Position numbers and translations under genes: made by a program. This document shows, in pieces, positions 1 through 10,496 of a stretch of 64,000 bases of DNA; within the stretch, counting starts at the first letter, position 1; each line of letters opens with the position of its first letter. The notes under the pieces are model-generated. The model saw nothing but the letters and a program-made list of their open reading frames with translations, was not told the DNA's origin and made no database searches. Source of the stretch: Begonia masoniana (lineage: Eukaryota > Streptophyta > Magnoliopsida > Cucurbitales > Begoniaceae); NCBI GenBank assembly GCA_022432975.1, contig CM039515.1, positions 18,261,488 to 18,325,487 of the forward strand. The letters are read 5' to 3'.

Positions 1-1668
1 TTAGAAATTTACGAGCGTGAGTTGCTAGGTAAAATGCCTCATTGAGCTAAGATAGAAATTTAGAAAAATTTCCTTAGTTAAGGTTTCGTTAAATTTGGAC
101 GTTTAACGGTTTAAATCTCGTTTTAACGACAACTATTGTGTTTTGCCTTAGACAAACAACGCTCGTGGACGAAGCTCGAAGCTCAGCGCGCACGAGGTAA
201 GTTCTCGTGACTTACTTGGCCGAGTGGCCTACACCGTATGTCGATGTTGCGTCGAGGATCTCTGGAGAGTTGTTTGTTTATATACTTTGGTCGGGTAGAT
301 AGGGTTAGTTCTTTTATAAGTTATGCTTTTTATAGTCTTGATGGTATGTATGATGTTTGTTTATTTTGTGTCTATAACTGTTCATGCATCACGTATTTTA
401 AAATGGCATGAAAACGGATTTCTGCACGTGTTTAAGAAAATGAAATGAATGAACGTAATGAATCAATGTAATCTGTATCTGGTTACGCGAGGTGGGGCTT
501 AGGCACGGTTGTTACAGGTGCGAGCGTGTACCCCCCCCGTTAGTTGAAGAGGGCAGTCCGACCGCGGGATGTGTCCTCTCCATCTAATAGGCTGAGACCT
601 CAGTGACATTCTGTCTGCGACGTAATGATAAGAAAATGTTGCATAATTTCTGAAACTCATACGCACAGCATGCATTGCATTTACGAAACTTGCTGAGATT
701 TTTATCTCATAGTGTGTCTGTATGGTGTAGGTGATTACGAGACAGGTGAGGACGATGTTCCTCCTCCCGAAGCCTGAGTTCAGTTGACGAAGAATGATCG
801 AGGGAGTGTACTGGCGCAGTCGAGGCGTTCATGATCCGTGGGACGTATGTAGGTATTTTGGACTATTTGGATAGAAACTGTTTAGGGAAAATACTTGTAC
901 AGATAGATCATTATAGGATGTTTGGTTCTGGATGGTGGATATGTTATGTTTTTAGTTTTTAAACGTTTTGAGAAGCATTTTGTAAATGTTTGGTATTAGG
1001 GAAATGTTCGGTTTTTAAACATATCCACGTGGTTTGTTTTTATGAAATTAGATTATGTTTTTAAACGTGTTACAAGTCGACGTTTTGGATGAGATTTTGA
1101 GAGAGTTTATATTTGAATGAATGGTTGATATAGATGAAAATGTGTTAAAGAAGTTGAGTTAGATATGTATGCAGGGAAAGAAGGAAAAGAGAAGAAAGAA
1201 GGAGGGAGTGGGGGCGCCTGTCCTCTGGAAAATCCAGAGGACATGGCGATCGATCGCCCATGGGTGGGGATCGATCGCCCAAGGGTCGCACGCTCTAGAA
1301 ATTTTTCCAGAGCGTGTGGCGATCGATCGCCCCTCGTTGGTCGCCGCGATCTGTGATCCCCTGGTGAGGCGATCGCTTGCAAAACCAAGCGATCGCCAAC
1401 GGGCGATCGATCGCCCATGCATTTTATGGACGAAAGTCCAATTTTGCCCCCTATTTTGTCTTTTCTCCTGCTGCTTATATTTTTAAGTGTTAATTAGGGT
1501 TTTCTTTTAATTGTTTTAAAGTCTTATTTTGTGATTTGTAAAATAGATTCGAACGTTTTACAAATTTTAGTTTTCGGTTTAAATTCTGCTTAAATGCAAT
1601 TAAAGTTATTAGGAAAAAAAAATATATATAATACGGAAAAATTAGGGTACAGTATTAGGGTCGCTACA
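1..1668 (+). mobile_element. Partial gypsy (Tekay/Del-like) LTR, plus orientation
   Basis: This is the reverse complement, with divergence, of the LTRs at 8008-10456 and 15145-17738. The shared block around 190-310 (the gtaagttctcgtgacttac stretch, the gtgtagg motif and the cctcgacgc region) matches about 9360-9490. It ends at 1668 with GGGTCGCTACA, matching the GGTTCGCTACA end of the other copies, and copia reverse transcriptase coding starts directly after it. The left end is outside the window, so I cannot tell a solo LTR from a 3' LTR. It shows that this gypsy family also inserted into a second copia element, in the opposite orientation. Confidence 0.85.
1246..1420. repeat. GATCGATC palindrome and hairpin array in LTR
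   Basis: Four copies of GCGATCGATCGCC or close variants, plus GCGATCGC-type halves, are interspersed with an inverted repeat (acgctct...agagcgt) around 1300-1316. The same modular array occurs in the other LTRs of this window (8239-8355, 15400-15620, 28278-28526, 33253-33343, 57725-57790). It sits a few hundred bases from the 3' end of the LTR. Confidence 0.85.
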
Positions 1669-2516
1669 GGTGATGCATCTTATGTCATTGGCATTAAGAT
1701 ACATAGAGACAGAAATAGAGGTGTTTTGGGTCTGTCTCAAGAAACCTATATCAATAAGGTTTTAGAAAGATTTCGAATGAAAAATTGTTCACCAAGTGTA
1801 GGTCCCTTTGTTAAGGTGATAAGTTTGGTTTGGACCAATGCCCAAGGAATGATCTCGAAAGGGAACAAATGAAAAACACTCCATATGCTTCTGCTGTAGG
1901 AAGCCTGATGTATGCTCAAGTCTGCATAAGACCTGACATTGCATTTGTTGTTGGGGTATTGGGAAGATATCAGAGTAATCCAGGTTTGGACCACTGGAAG
2001 GCTGCAAAAAAAGTGATGAGACTGACTGATACTCTAGAGGTGGTGGGATGCTCCGATGCAGACTTTGTCGGATGTGTTGATTCACGGAGATCGACATCTG
2101 GCTATGTTTTCATGCTCGCTGGTGGAGCTGTATCGTGGAGGAGTGTGAAGCAGACATTGACTGTTACTTCCACCATGGATGCCGAGTTTTTATCGTGTTT
2201 TGAGGCTACTTCGCATGGTGTATGAATGAAGAGTTTCATTATTGGGGTTAGGATTGTAGATTCTATCTCTAGGCCATTGAAGTTGTTTTGTGACAACTCA
2301 GCTACGATCTTTATGGCTAAGAATAATAAGAGCGGTAGTCGAAGTAAACACATCGACATTAAGTACTTAGCCATTAGAGAACGTGTTAAGGAAAAGAAAG
2401 TAGTCATTAAACACATTAGCACTGAGTTGATGATTGCAGATACTTTGACTAAAGGCATGCCACCAAAAAAATTCAAGGATCATGTAGAACGAATGAGACT
2501 TGGTTCCGTTTTGTGA
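1669..2516 (+). pseudogene. Ty1/copia RT-RNase H remnant
   Basis: Reading frames encode the 3' part of a copia polyprotein. First comes the RT C-terminus (GDASYVIGIKIHRDR, LSQETYINKVLERF). Then follows the stretch up to RNase H with RPDIAFVVGVLGRYQSNPG, CSDADFVGCVDSRRSTSGY, SWRSVKQTLTVTSTMDAEF and SRSKHIDIKYLAIRERVKEK, ending at ADTLTKGMPPKKFKDHV. It is broken by a frameshift near 1820-1830, a stop at 2223 (the position of a usual Trp) and a deletion between KKVMR and LEVVG. The 5' part is cut off at 1668 by the gypsy LTR insertion. It cannot encode a working enzyme. Confidence 0.9.
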
Positions 2517-2808
2517 TTTTATTTCGTTGTAAGAATGAATGATTTAGTGAAACTCTATTAGTGATGATTTCTCATATTTGATTTTCTTATTATGCGCATA
2601 TTGATTATTTTGAGAAATATTATTAAAGTACGGACCTAGAATAAACATAAGGTTTATTCATTAAGTTTTATGGGTTATTGTTGAGAAATGTGATGCATTG
2701 TGATACATGGAAGATAATACTCATTTTATTAGAGGATCTATTACTATGATTGATGTATCATATTTCTCATTCTAGTACATGTTTGGATTTATTAACCAAG
2801 TGGGAGAA

Positions 2809-3180
2809 TGTTTGAATTAATTATCTTCCATTATGTGGTTTAATAAATACATTAATTATTAAAAATTGACACGTGGATTAAGTACCTTATACCCATATTA
2901 CGTGGAGATTTTCTGAATGATGGTTAGAGAAAGTTATGGAATGAAAACTGTTTTGAGGTCTCTAAGCCAGAATCTCCAATATTGAATACACCATCTTGAG
3001 AGAGATTTGTTTGGTTTAGAAGAACCAAAACTAAAACATCAAACGAGAATGGCTGGAGGTACGTTCGATTACTCAATTCCGCACTAGATCTAATTCTTTC
3101 ATGTTGAGAATGATTAGATCGCTAAGTTTGTTTGTCGTTTATTCTTCATATTACTCTTAAATTATTACTCTATTTCAGTT
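2809..3180 (+). mobile_element. 3' LTR of the copia remnant (right end uncertain)
   Basis: A polypurine tract (AAGTGGGAGAA, 2798-2808) is followed by TGTTTGAATTAATTATC, the usual start of a copia LTR, about 290 bases after the pol stop. The LTR contains the ACACGTGG motif near 2869. No second LTR copy is in the window, so the right end near 3180 is a guess; DNA from there to 3531 looks like host intron. Confidence 0.55.
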
Positions 3181-3531
3181 GTGATTAATTACTTGGAGAT
3201 TAAACTAAATCTCTCTGTTTTTTCTTAAATTACACAAAATTCTTGGTTCTAATTCTGTTGTTTTCTTGAATTTTGATGGGTTATAGCACATTTAGGAAAC
3301 ATTTGTTTAGAGATTGAACTAAATCATATGTTCTTGCTCTCTTTTTCCTCCATTTTCGTCAAGAAACAGATTGTTTTTGACAAATTGTGTGAAATTCTTA
3401 AATCCTATCAAATATCTACTTATAATCTTCGTTTTTTTGTCCAAATTGTTCGTGTTCTCTAATCCAATTCTTTTAATTTTTTACCTCTAAAATGAACTTT
3501 GTATTTTTTTTCTCTGTTTTTCATGTTGCAG

Positions 3532-4233
3532 ACTTATGAAAGGAAGTTCATTCAGAGGTGGTTTTGTGAAGTTGACTAGGTATGCCCAAGAACCAAGCAA
3601 TTTCTTTATCACACTGTTCTCACTCCGAATTCTCTAGTCCAAAAAATCATCAGAAAATGGTGCAAAAGAACCAGAATTGAGCCTCCAAATCTTGACCCCG
3701 ACGAGGACAAAGAGGAGGTCGTGGACCCACCCTGAGCGGATAGAGCTCGGCTAGCGGAATTGCTCGAGAAAATGTCGTCGTCATCCCTATCGGTTCAAAA
3801 AGAAGCTACAAAGGAGATCAGGAAGTTGACATAAGAGATTACGGCAGCTCGAGGGCTCCTGATCGAGTCCTCCAATGACATTTTCCAGCTGCTTAATCGA
3901 CTCTTATCCGGAAGCGTTCAAGTGGATTCGGGTCTGAGGGAAGATTTGATCACAACAGTTTACAACATCTCAATTCCTAATTCCAATAAGAAAAAACTGG
4001 CCGATTGTCCGGCCATTCTCCCGATTCTCAACGAATTGTTACTGCACGGGACTTTCGAGAGCAGGGGCTTTGCAGCTGCGGCCCTGGGCACATTGGCCAT
4101 GCTTAAAACTTACGATGTTCTAATCGAAAACTCTAGTGCGCTGAAAATTAGCGCACATGACTCGAGAATGGCTGCATTATATTGTCTCCTTGCGGATCAA
4201 TGTAAATCATATGATCTTGATGAACACCAGTGA
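3532..4233 (+). pseudogene. U-box E3 ligase fragment, PUB9-like, broken
   Basis: A splice acceptor (TTGCAG, ends 3531) is followed by the second half of a U-box: TYERKFIQRW, then VCPRTKQFLYHTVLTPNSLV and IIRKWCKR. It continues into an armadillo-like part (LRED, TTVYNISIPNSNKKKLADCPA, SRGFAAAALGTLAMLKTYDVL). This order matches plant PUB9-type ubiquitin ligases, where the U-box recruits the E2 and the ARM repeats bind substrate. The frame stays in register but has stops at 3577-3579, 3733-3735 and 3832-3834, and ends early at 4233, about half the family length. The first U-box exon is missing; a copia LTR lies upstream. A processed copy is unlikely because the intron acceptor is kept. Confidence 0.85.
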
Positions 4234-4341
4234 AACAGAAAAATTGAGCTAATTAAATAAATTTTATAAATCTTTAACCGATGGCGTTCACAACAAAATT
4301 TCTTCAAACAGGTTGAATACTGTCTACTTTGAAGAGGACTT
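4234..4341. other. Short host flank between U-box fragment and copia element
   Basis: AT-rich DNA with no recognisable coding. It ends with GACTT (4337-4341), the left target-site duplication of the copia element; the partner copy is 19125-19129. Confidence 0.7.
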
Positions 4342-4487
4342 TGTAGAGATTGATAAAACTTAGATGAATGGTATTAGAGAAGTTGAGGTATTTATAATAA
4401 CCTCCTTGAGAATACAAAGAGATAGTGAAAGAATAAATACATTGAGAATAGGAAGGGTTAGGAATAAATAATTAATATCCACTAATA
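4342..4487 (-). repeat. Copia 3' LTR
   Basis: 146 bp, TGTAGAGATTGATAAAAC to ATCCACTAATA on the plus strand. It is nearly identical to 18948-19124 but lacks a ~31-bp internal duplication. Minus-strand sequence before it reads CTTGAGGGGGCC, the polypurine tract. Confidence 0.92.
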
Positions 4488-4494
4488 GGCCCCC

Positions 4495-5166
4495 TCAAGA
4501 TGGTGATCGGGTCGATACACCAATCTTGAAACATAGATGATGAAGACGAGGTCGCGGAAGAGCTTTGGTCAAGGCATCAGCTAGTTGATCACTCTCAGGA
4601 ACATGAACCACTTGAAGATCCTTGGTTTGAACCAGATCACGTGCAAAGTGATAGTCAAGAGCTAAATGTTTCATGCGAGAGTGGAATACTGGATTGGAAC
4701 AGAGGTAAGTAGCACCGAGGTTGTCGGAGTAGACAGTGGGAATCGAGGTGAGAGAGACCTCGAGCTCGAGTAAAAGATGTTTGACCAACTGGATCTCAGA
4801 AACGGTATTAGCAATGGCTCGATATTCAACCTCTGTTGATGACCGAGCAACTGATCGTTGTTTGACCGAGCTCCAAGATATGGGGTTGGACCTAAGGAAG
4901 ATAACATAAGCAGCAGTTGAGGTTTGATCATCAGCATTACCTGCCCAGTCAGCATCGGAGAAACCGTGAAGTGAGATTGGGGTGATGGAGGACAAATTTA
5001 CGCCTAGATCTCGAGTCCCATTGAGATATCGAAGAAGACGCTTTACAGCACCCCAGTGCGTCGAGGAAGGAGCATGCATTAATTGAGACAGTTTGTTGAC
5101 AACAAATGCAATGTCAGGACGGGTCATACGCAGGTGTTGAAGACTGCTAACCACTTGCCGGAACAT
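4495..5166 (-). pseudogene. Copia RNase H domain
   Basis: Open frame of 223 codons at the 3' end of pol. It starts at MFRQVVSSLQHLRMTRPDIA, the RT-RNase H connection, then FSDADWAGNADDQTSTAAY, SWSSVKQRSVARSSTEVEY and the tail VHVPESDQLADALTKALPRP. The RNase H first Asp (SDADWAG) and Glu (STEVEY) are present. It is the best-kept part of this element, but upstream stops separate it from gag and RT. Confidence 0.9.
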
Positions 5167-5979
5167 GGTGGCATCAACGGGAGGAGACCCATCATGAGTT
5201 GAGAGAGAAGTCCCGACTGCCAGAGGAGTGGGGGCTGGCTTCGAGGCGAGCGTTTTATGTTTGTCGAGTAGGTCAATGATGTACTTGCGCTATGACAGAT
5301 GAAGAGTAGTCGAGGTGGGAAGGACTTCTACCCCACAGAAGAATGACAGCAAGCCAAGATCTTTGGTGGAGAAGGTGGCGTCAAGTTTGGTGATGACATC
5401 CGAGACAAATAGAGAGTCACTCCCTGTGATGATGAGGTCATCAACATACACAAGGAAGTAAACTATAGTGTGGTGGTGATGGTAGACGAACAACGAGGTG
5501 TCAGCTCGAGATGGGATGAACCTGAGACCAACGAGAAAGGCACGAGGGGCCTCATACCAGGCTAGAGGTGCTTGTTTTAGCCTGTAGATCGCTTTTCGAA
5601 GTCGACAAATATAATCGGGATGAGATGGATCTTTCATATCCGAGGACTGAGACATGAATACTTCTTCTTCGAGCGTGCCATTGAGAAAAGCATTGTTGAC
5701 GTCCAGTTGACGAATTTGCCATTGACGTTGGAGAGCTAGGCTAAGTACCGTTCGAACTGTGGTTGGTTTGACAACCGGACTCTATGTCTCTTTGAAGTCG
5801 AGGCCAGGGCGCTGGTGAAATCTTTTAGCAACAAATCTAGCTTTGAAACGATCGACAAAGCCATCAGGTGTACGTTTGATACGATACACCCATTTGTTGC
5901 CAACAGTGTGCAGGGATGGATCAGATGGCACGAGTTCCCATGTGTTGTTACGAAGCAAAGTAGAATATTCATCGTTCAT
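5167..5979 (-). pseudogene. Copia reverse transcriptase domain, stops
   Basis: RT_RVT_2-type domain: NTWELVPSDPSLHTVGNKWV, then KARFVAKRFHQRPGLDF, RKAIYRLKQAPLAWYEA and the catalytic box YFLVYVDDLIITGSD near 5420-5460. Stops interrupt it near 5782 (after FKET) and at 5287-5289 (LS*RKY, where Gln is usual). The conserved Asp pair of YVDD is intact. Confidence 0.9.
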
Positions 5980-6139
5980 GGCTTGCTTCCATCGTGGATC
6001 TTTGAGAGCTTGAGCAACACTGGTGGGTTCACTGTCAGTGGTGGTCGAGGAGAGGAATAAGTATTTAAGGTTAGGCTTGCGGATATCATTTTTTGGATCT
6101 AGTGGTCATGGGATGAGAGGATCGAGGGGCATTTGGGTC

Positions 6140-7346
6140 TTAAGGGTCACGGTCAGGGATGGTGACGAGAGAAGGTATTGGGGGGTCTTGGTGAGGTATG
6201 GGCTCGAGAGGAGAAGGGGTGGGTGACTGTGAGGGTGGCAGTGAGACAGTTTGTGGGGAGTTTGACAATTCACTGAGAGGGCCAGAGGATGAGGTCGAGG
6301 GTTTGTTGCAAGCGCGAGGAGGGGAGGTCAATGTTTGGTTTCGAGGAGCAGAAGTCGTCGACACGGTAGAGCGTGGTGGAGACGGTATCCAGAGGTCAAC
6401 CAAAGATGAGACAGACAAGATAGACATTGGAGTCATATTGTGGGGAGTGGAAAAAGGGAAAGATATTCTCAACAAACCGAACATGACGAGACACATATAC
6501 TCGATGGGTAGTTAGATCAAGACAAAGATAGGCACTTGGAGTAAGGGAATAGCCAAGGAAGACACGGACAATGGATCGAGGAAATAGTTTGTGGGCCATA
6601 TAAGGACGAAACCAGGGATAACAGAGACAACCAAATACACGGTATTTGGTGGTCGCTGGTGGTTTTTGAAAAAGAAGGTCAAAAGAGGAAACCATTCCTA
6701 AGTTGGCTTTGGGCATTCGATTGATGAGATAAGTGGCTGTGGCAAAGGCATAGGGCCAGTATCTAGTGGAAATGGATGCTCGATGAAGGAGAGTGAGACC
6801 GGTTTCGACAATGTGTCGATGATGTCGCTCGGAGTACCCATTGTGTTCGGGTGTGTGGGGTGGGGTTGTGAGGTGGGTGATACCTTGGTTGGCTAGAAAG
6901 GAATGCATGGCTATATACTTCCCCCCATTATCAGTGTAGAGACTTTTGATGGGTGTGGAAAAATGTTTCTCAACTAGGGCTTTGAATTTGGAAAATGTGG
7001 AGTGAACTTTAGATTTTCGTTCTAATGGGTAGAACCAGATATATTTTGTAAAGTGGTCAACAAAAATGACATAGTGTTGGAAACCATCTGTGGAAGTAAT
7101 TGGAAAAGACCAGAGGTCAGAAAAAATAACTTCTAAAGGGGCAGTGGAGGAGATTGAAGAGACATTGAAAGGTAACTTGGTGCTTTTGTTGATAAAACAA
7201 GAATTACAACAGAAATTTGAAAGTTCATTTCGAGAGAAAGACAATTTAAGTAAAGAGCACATGTGACGGAAAACATGGAGATTGGGATGACCGAGGCGAC
7301 AATGCCAGGTCGACAAGGAATCTTTAGGAGACATGTTGATTGACAA
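6140..7346 (-). pseudogene. Copia integrase domain and Pro/Ser-rich linker
   Basis: The HHCC zinc region (WHCRLGHPNLHVFRHMCSLL ... CCNSCFINKSTK) is followed by the catalytic core: IFSDLWSFP (first Asp), LYTDNGGKY (second Asp) and PEHNGYSERHHRHIVE (Glu). The tail VFGCLCYPWFRPYMAHKL is typical of copia integrase. The residue after DNGG is Lys where Glu is common. From about 6400 to 6140 the frame becomes a Ser/Pro/Thr-rich linker, as usual between integrase and RT. Confidence 0.88.
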
Positions 7347-7523
7347 TGCTTTGACTGGCGATGAGGGTAGAACATTTGTTGGCTAGTAATAGATACCGTC
7401 CCTACGCGCTCCCAGCATAAGGATAGTGCCCGTGCGACGGTCCTGCACCTAAAAATAAGCATCAAAGAACACAACCTCAACACGATTAGAGGCACAAAGG
7501 GCAGAAACAGAGATTAAATTTGT

Positions 7524-8007
7524 CTACATATGCAGTACATAAAGAACATTAGTGGGTAAAATGGGAGAAGAACGAGTAGGCAGTGTCATAGAGCCAATGT
7601 GAGAGATAGACAAACTAGAGCCATCACCGATAACCACCGAGTCAGAGTCGATGTAGGGTGAGTGAGATAATAAGTTCGCAAGATCAGTGGTAATGTGATG
7701 CGAGGCACCAGAGTCCAGGACCCATTCCTCACAGGAGGGCGTCGCATGGTAATTCAAGGCATAGTGTGGGCTCGAGGTAGGCAAACGAGATGATGGATGC
7801 TGAGCAATGGCAGCTCGAGGTGGTCCACGAGGGGACCATGGTTGAGGAGTGAAGCCTCGAGGAGACCATTGAGGATTGGAGTAGAGATAACACTGAGAAG
7901 CAGAGTGTCCTTGTTGTCGACACAATTGACATTGCCCCATATATCCTCGACCTGACTGCCCCAAGGGACGAGGAGACCATGATGGTGAGGACGGGTGAGG
8001 AGGAGCT
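7524..8007 (-). pseudogene. Copia gag C-terminal part and protease
   Basis: Continues the gag reading frame interrupted by the gypsy insertion; the first part is 17744-18561. A CCHC zinc knuckle (CQLCRQQGHSASQC, near 7885-7930) is followed by the aspartic protease active site (WVLDSGASHHITTD, near 7685-7725). A stop follows LYVLHM at about 7524. The host DNA copy of GAGCT at 8003-8007 is the left target duplication of the nested element. Confidence 0.9.
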
Positions 8008-10456
8008 TGTAGGAACCTAACACTGTACCCATATTTTCCCGTATTATTATTTTTTATCCCTTCTATTCCTTATAAACTTTGTAACGTTGAGCGGAATTTA
8101 AATCGTAGACTAAATTGTTAAAACCGTTCAAAAATTATTTTTGAAACCACTTAAACAAAACTTAAAACAATTGAAATAAAGCTTAAAACAATTATTTAAA
8201 ACAATTAAAACTAACAAAACAATCGGCCCAACCTTGGACGATCGATCGCCACACTCTCTGGAATTTCCAGAGAGTGGCGATCACCACTGCCGATCGATCC
8301 CCACTTTGGGCGATCGGTCAGCAGTCTCCCTGGAATCCATTTTTCCAGGGAGCTCGCCTCCCATTTCCTTTTTCTTTCCTCCTCCATCCCTGCATTATTT
8401 TCTTACCACATATACTCCAACAAACACAATAACCTCATAACATAAACTCATTCATAACCTCATCCATTTCACACTTCACCAATCACCCAAAATAAACGAC
8501 TCAAAACGTAACCTAAACCCAATTAACTCGAGATAAGCTCAACGAAATCTAACTGCGTGGATCCGTTTAAAAACTAAATAACTCACCCTGTTTTAAATCA
8601 CCAAATAGTTTCCAATATATTTCCAAAGGTAGTTTTTAAAATAGATTTTCCCAAACATCAAAACATAAATCTATCAACTAACCAGATTCCAAGCACCTTA
8701 ATATGTTCAATCTATAAAATTTGTTCTACGACCTAACTATCGTGTCCCCAAAATACTTACGTACATCCCCATGTGTCAAAAGACGCATCAACTGCTCAGC
8801 ACACTCCCACGGGTCATCCTCTTTTAACTGCATCATTCCTCGGGTGGAGGGATCTCGTCTTCACCTATATCAAGATCACCTACACCATACAGACAATCTA
8901 TGAGCTAAAGGCTCAGCAAGTTTCGTAAATTCAAATGCATGCTGTGCATATGAGTTCGTAAATCATGCAACATTTTCTTATCATTACATAGGTTGTCACC
9001 GAGATCTCAACCCGCTAAATGGAGAGGGCACGTCCGGTGGTTGGACAACCCTTTCCTCCTAGCGGAGGGGGGTACATGCTTACATACGTACAGCCATGCC
9101 TGAGCCCCACCTCGCATGACCATATAACATACATGGGTTTTTATTAGATGCGGTATTGTGACCGGCCCTTCTCAGCCTTCACAATAGTCAATAGCCCTCT
9201 TTTGGGCCATATCGCCATTTTCTTTAAACATAGTGCGAAAATTCATTTTCTATGCATAATTGAAAAGACGTGATGCATGAACAATTTATAACGTAATATA
9301 AACATACAACATACGTACCATCGAGACAATAAAAGCAATTAAAAGTATATCCTATAAAAGAACTAATCCTAACTACCCAACCAAAGCGTTTAAACAAACA
9401 AATCCACAATAATCCTCGACGCGACCTCGATATACGGTGTAGGCCAATCGGCCAGAGTAAGTCACGAGAACTTACCTCGCGTGCGTTGAACTTTAAGCTC
9501 CGTCCATGAGCGTTGTTCACCTAAGCAATTTACAACAATTATCGTTAAAACGCGTTTGAACCTTCAACGTCTAAATTAACGAAACCTTAACTAAAGAAAT
9601 TTTCTAAAATTCTAATTTAACTCATTGAGGCATTTTTATCGAGCGATTTATGCTCGATACCTCAAAACCTCCATTAACGAAGTTTTCTAAACCTCGAAAA
9701 TTCATCAAACCTTAATATTCCACAACAAATAGACCAACCTTCGTCCAATACGCCAAATATGTCCATTATATTCATAAATACGGTAACTCTATCGGTTTCA
9801 AACTCAAAATCACATTTTTCGCAAAACCCTAAACGAAACCCTAATCGTTAAACGACCCTGAAACTACGAATAAACTTTTCAAAAGTGTAGAACCTTACGT
9901 AGAGTGTTGATTGGAGGAGAAATCGTGAAGAAAACGAGTCGACCGGAGGAAGAACGATCGTCGGAATGGAGAACGCCGCGAGGAGAGCTTCGTCCCTTGG
10001 GAGTTTCGCTAGAGAGAAGGAGAGGAAATCGTGAAAATGTGGGAGAAAAGACAGAAATGTGGTTTTAATAAAAATTGACTACCATTTTGCCCTTCATTTG
10101 ATTTTCTATTTGTTTCGTCCTTTGTTTCGTTAATTAGCGAACGATTCGTTTTTTTCCAAATTTTCTTAATTCACCAATAACTCAAACTTATCATCAGAAC
10201 TTTATTAAAACTGTCCGTTCGCAAAACGGACATCGTTTACTATTTTTACCAAAATATCATTTATATTACGAGAAACGTAATTCTCGTAAAATTTGCGTTA
10301 CGACTCCTAAAATTCTCGAAATTTTCTTAAAATCCATATTAATTATTAGGATCGTAATAACGCTTTCTTTTCATGTAACCGACTTAATTTGATAAAATTA
10401 CAAAAATGCCATTGCATATTATAATTACAAAATCCGGTAAAGAACCGGGTGTTACA
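8008..10456 (-). repeat. Gypsy 3' LTR (left copy)
   Basis: 2449 bp, TGTAGGAACCTAACACTG to CCGGGTGTTACA on the plus strand. Compared with the right LTR it lacks about 145 bp around 8225-8240, where the partner has extra GATCGATC repeats. A TATA-like sequence (GAGTATATGTGG on the minus strand, near 8405-8420) lies just upstream of the palindrome array on the transcribed strand. The ORFs seen inside are non-coding LTR sequence. Confidence 0.92.
8239..8355. repeat. Palindrome and hairpin array, short version
   Basis: One GGACGATCGATCGCC, then an inverted repeat CTCTGGAATTTCCAGAG inside longer arms, then CCGATCGATCCCC, then a hairpin CTCCCTGGA...TCCAGGGAG. It is the contracted form of the array in the sister LTR (15400-15620). 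Confidence 0.85.
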
Positions 10457-10496
10457 TTCCATCCACCTTATTTAAAATTTTATCCTCAAAATTTGA
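10457..10496 (-). promoter_or_regulatory. Gypsy polypurine tract region
   Basis: Between the end of pol and the 3' LTR the minus strand reads TTTTGAGGATAAAATTTTA and then AAGGTGGATGGAA directly before TGTAAC. This is the normal place and composition for the plus-strand priming site, though the purine run is imperfect. Confidence 0.6.

Noticed and set aside
1107..1486. Open frames rich in GDRSP / AIDRP residues (also 8234, 15445, 28185, 33155, 57582)
   Set aside because: They are translations of the GATCGATC palindrome array on both strands of LTRs; all frames and strands give similar text and no known domain.
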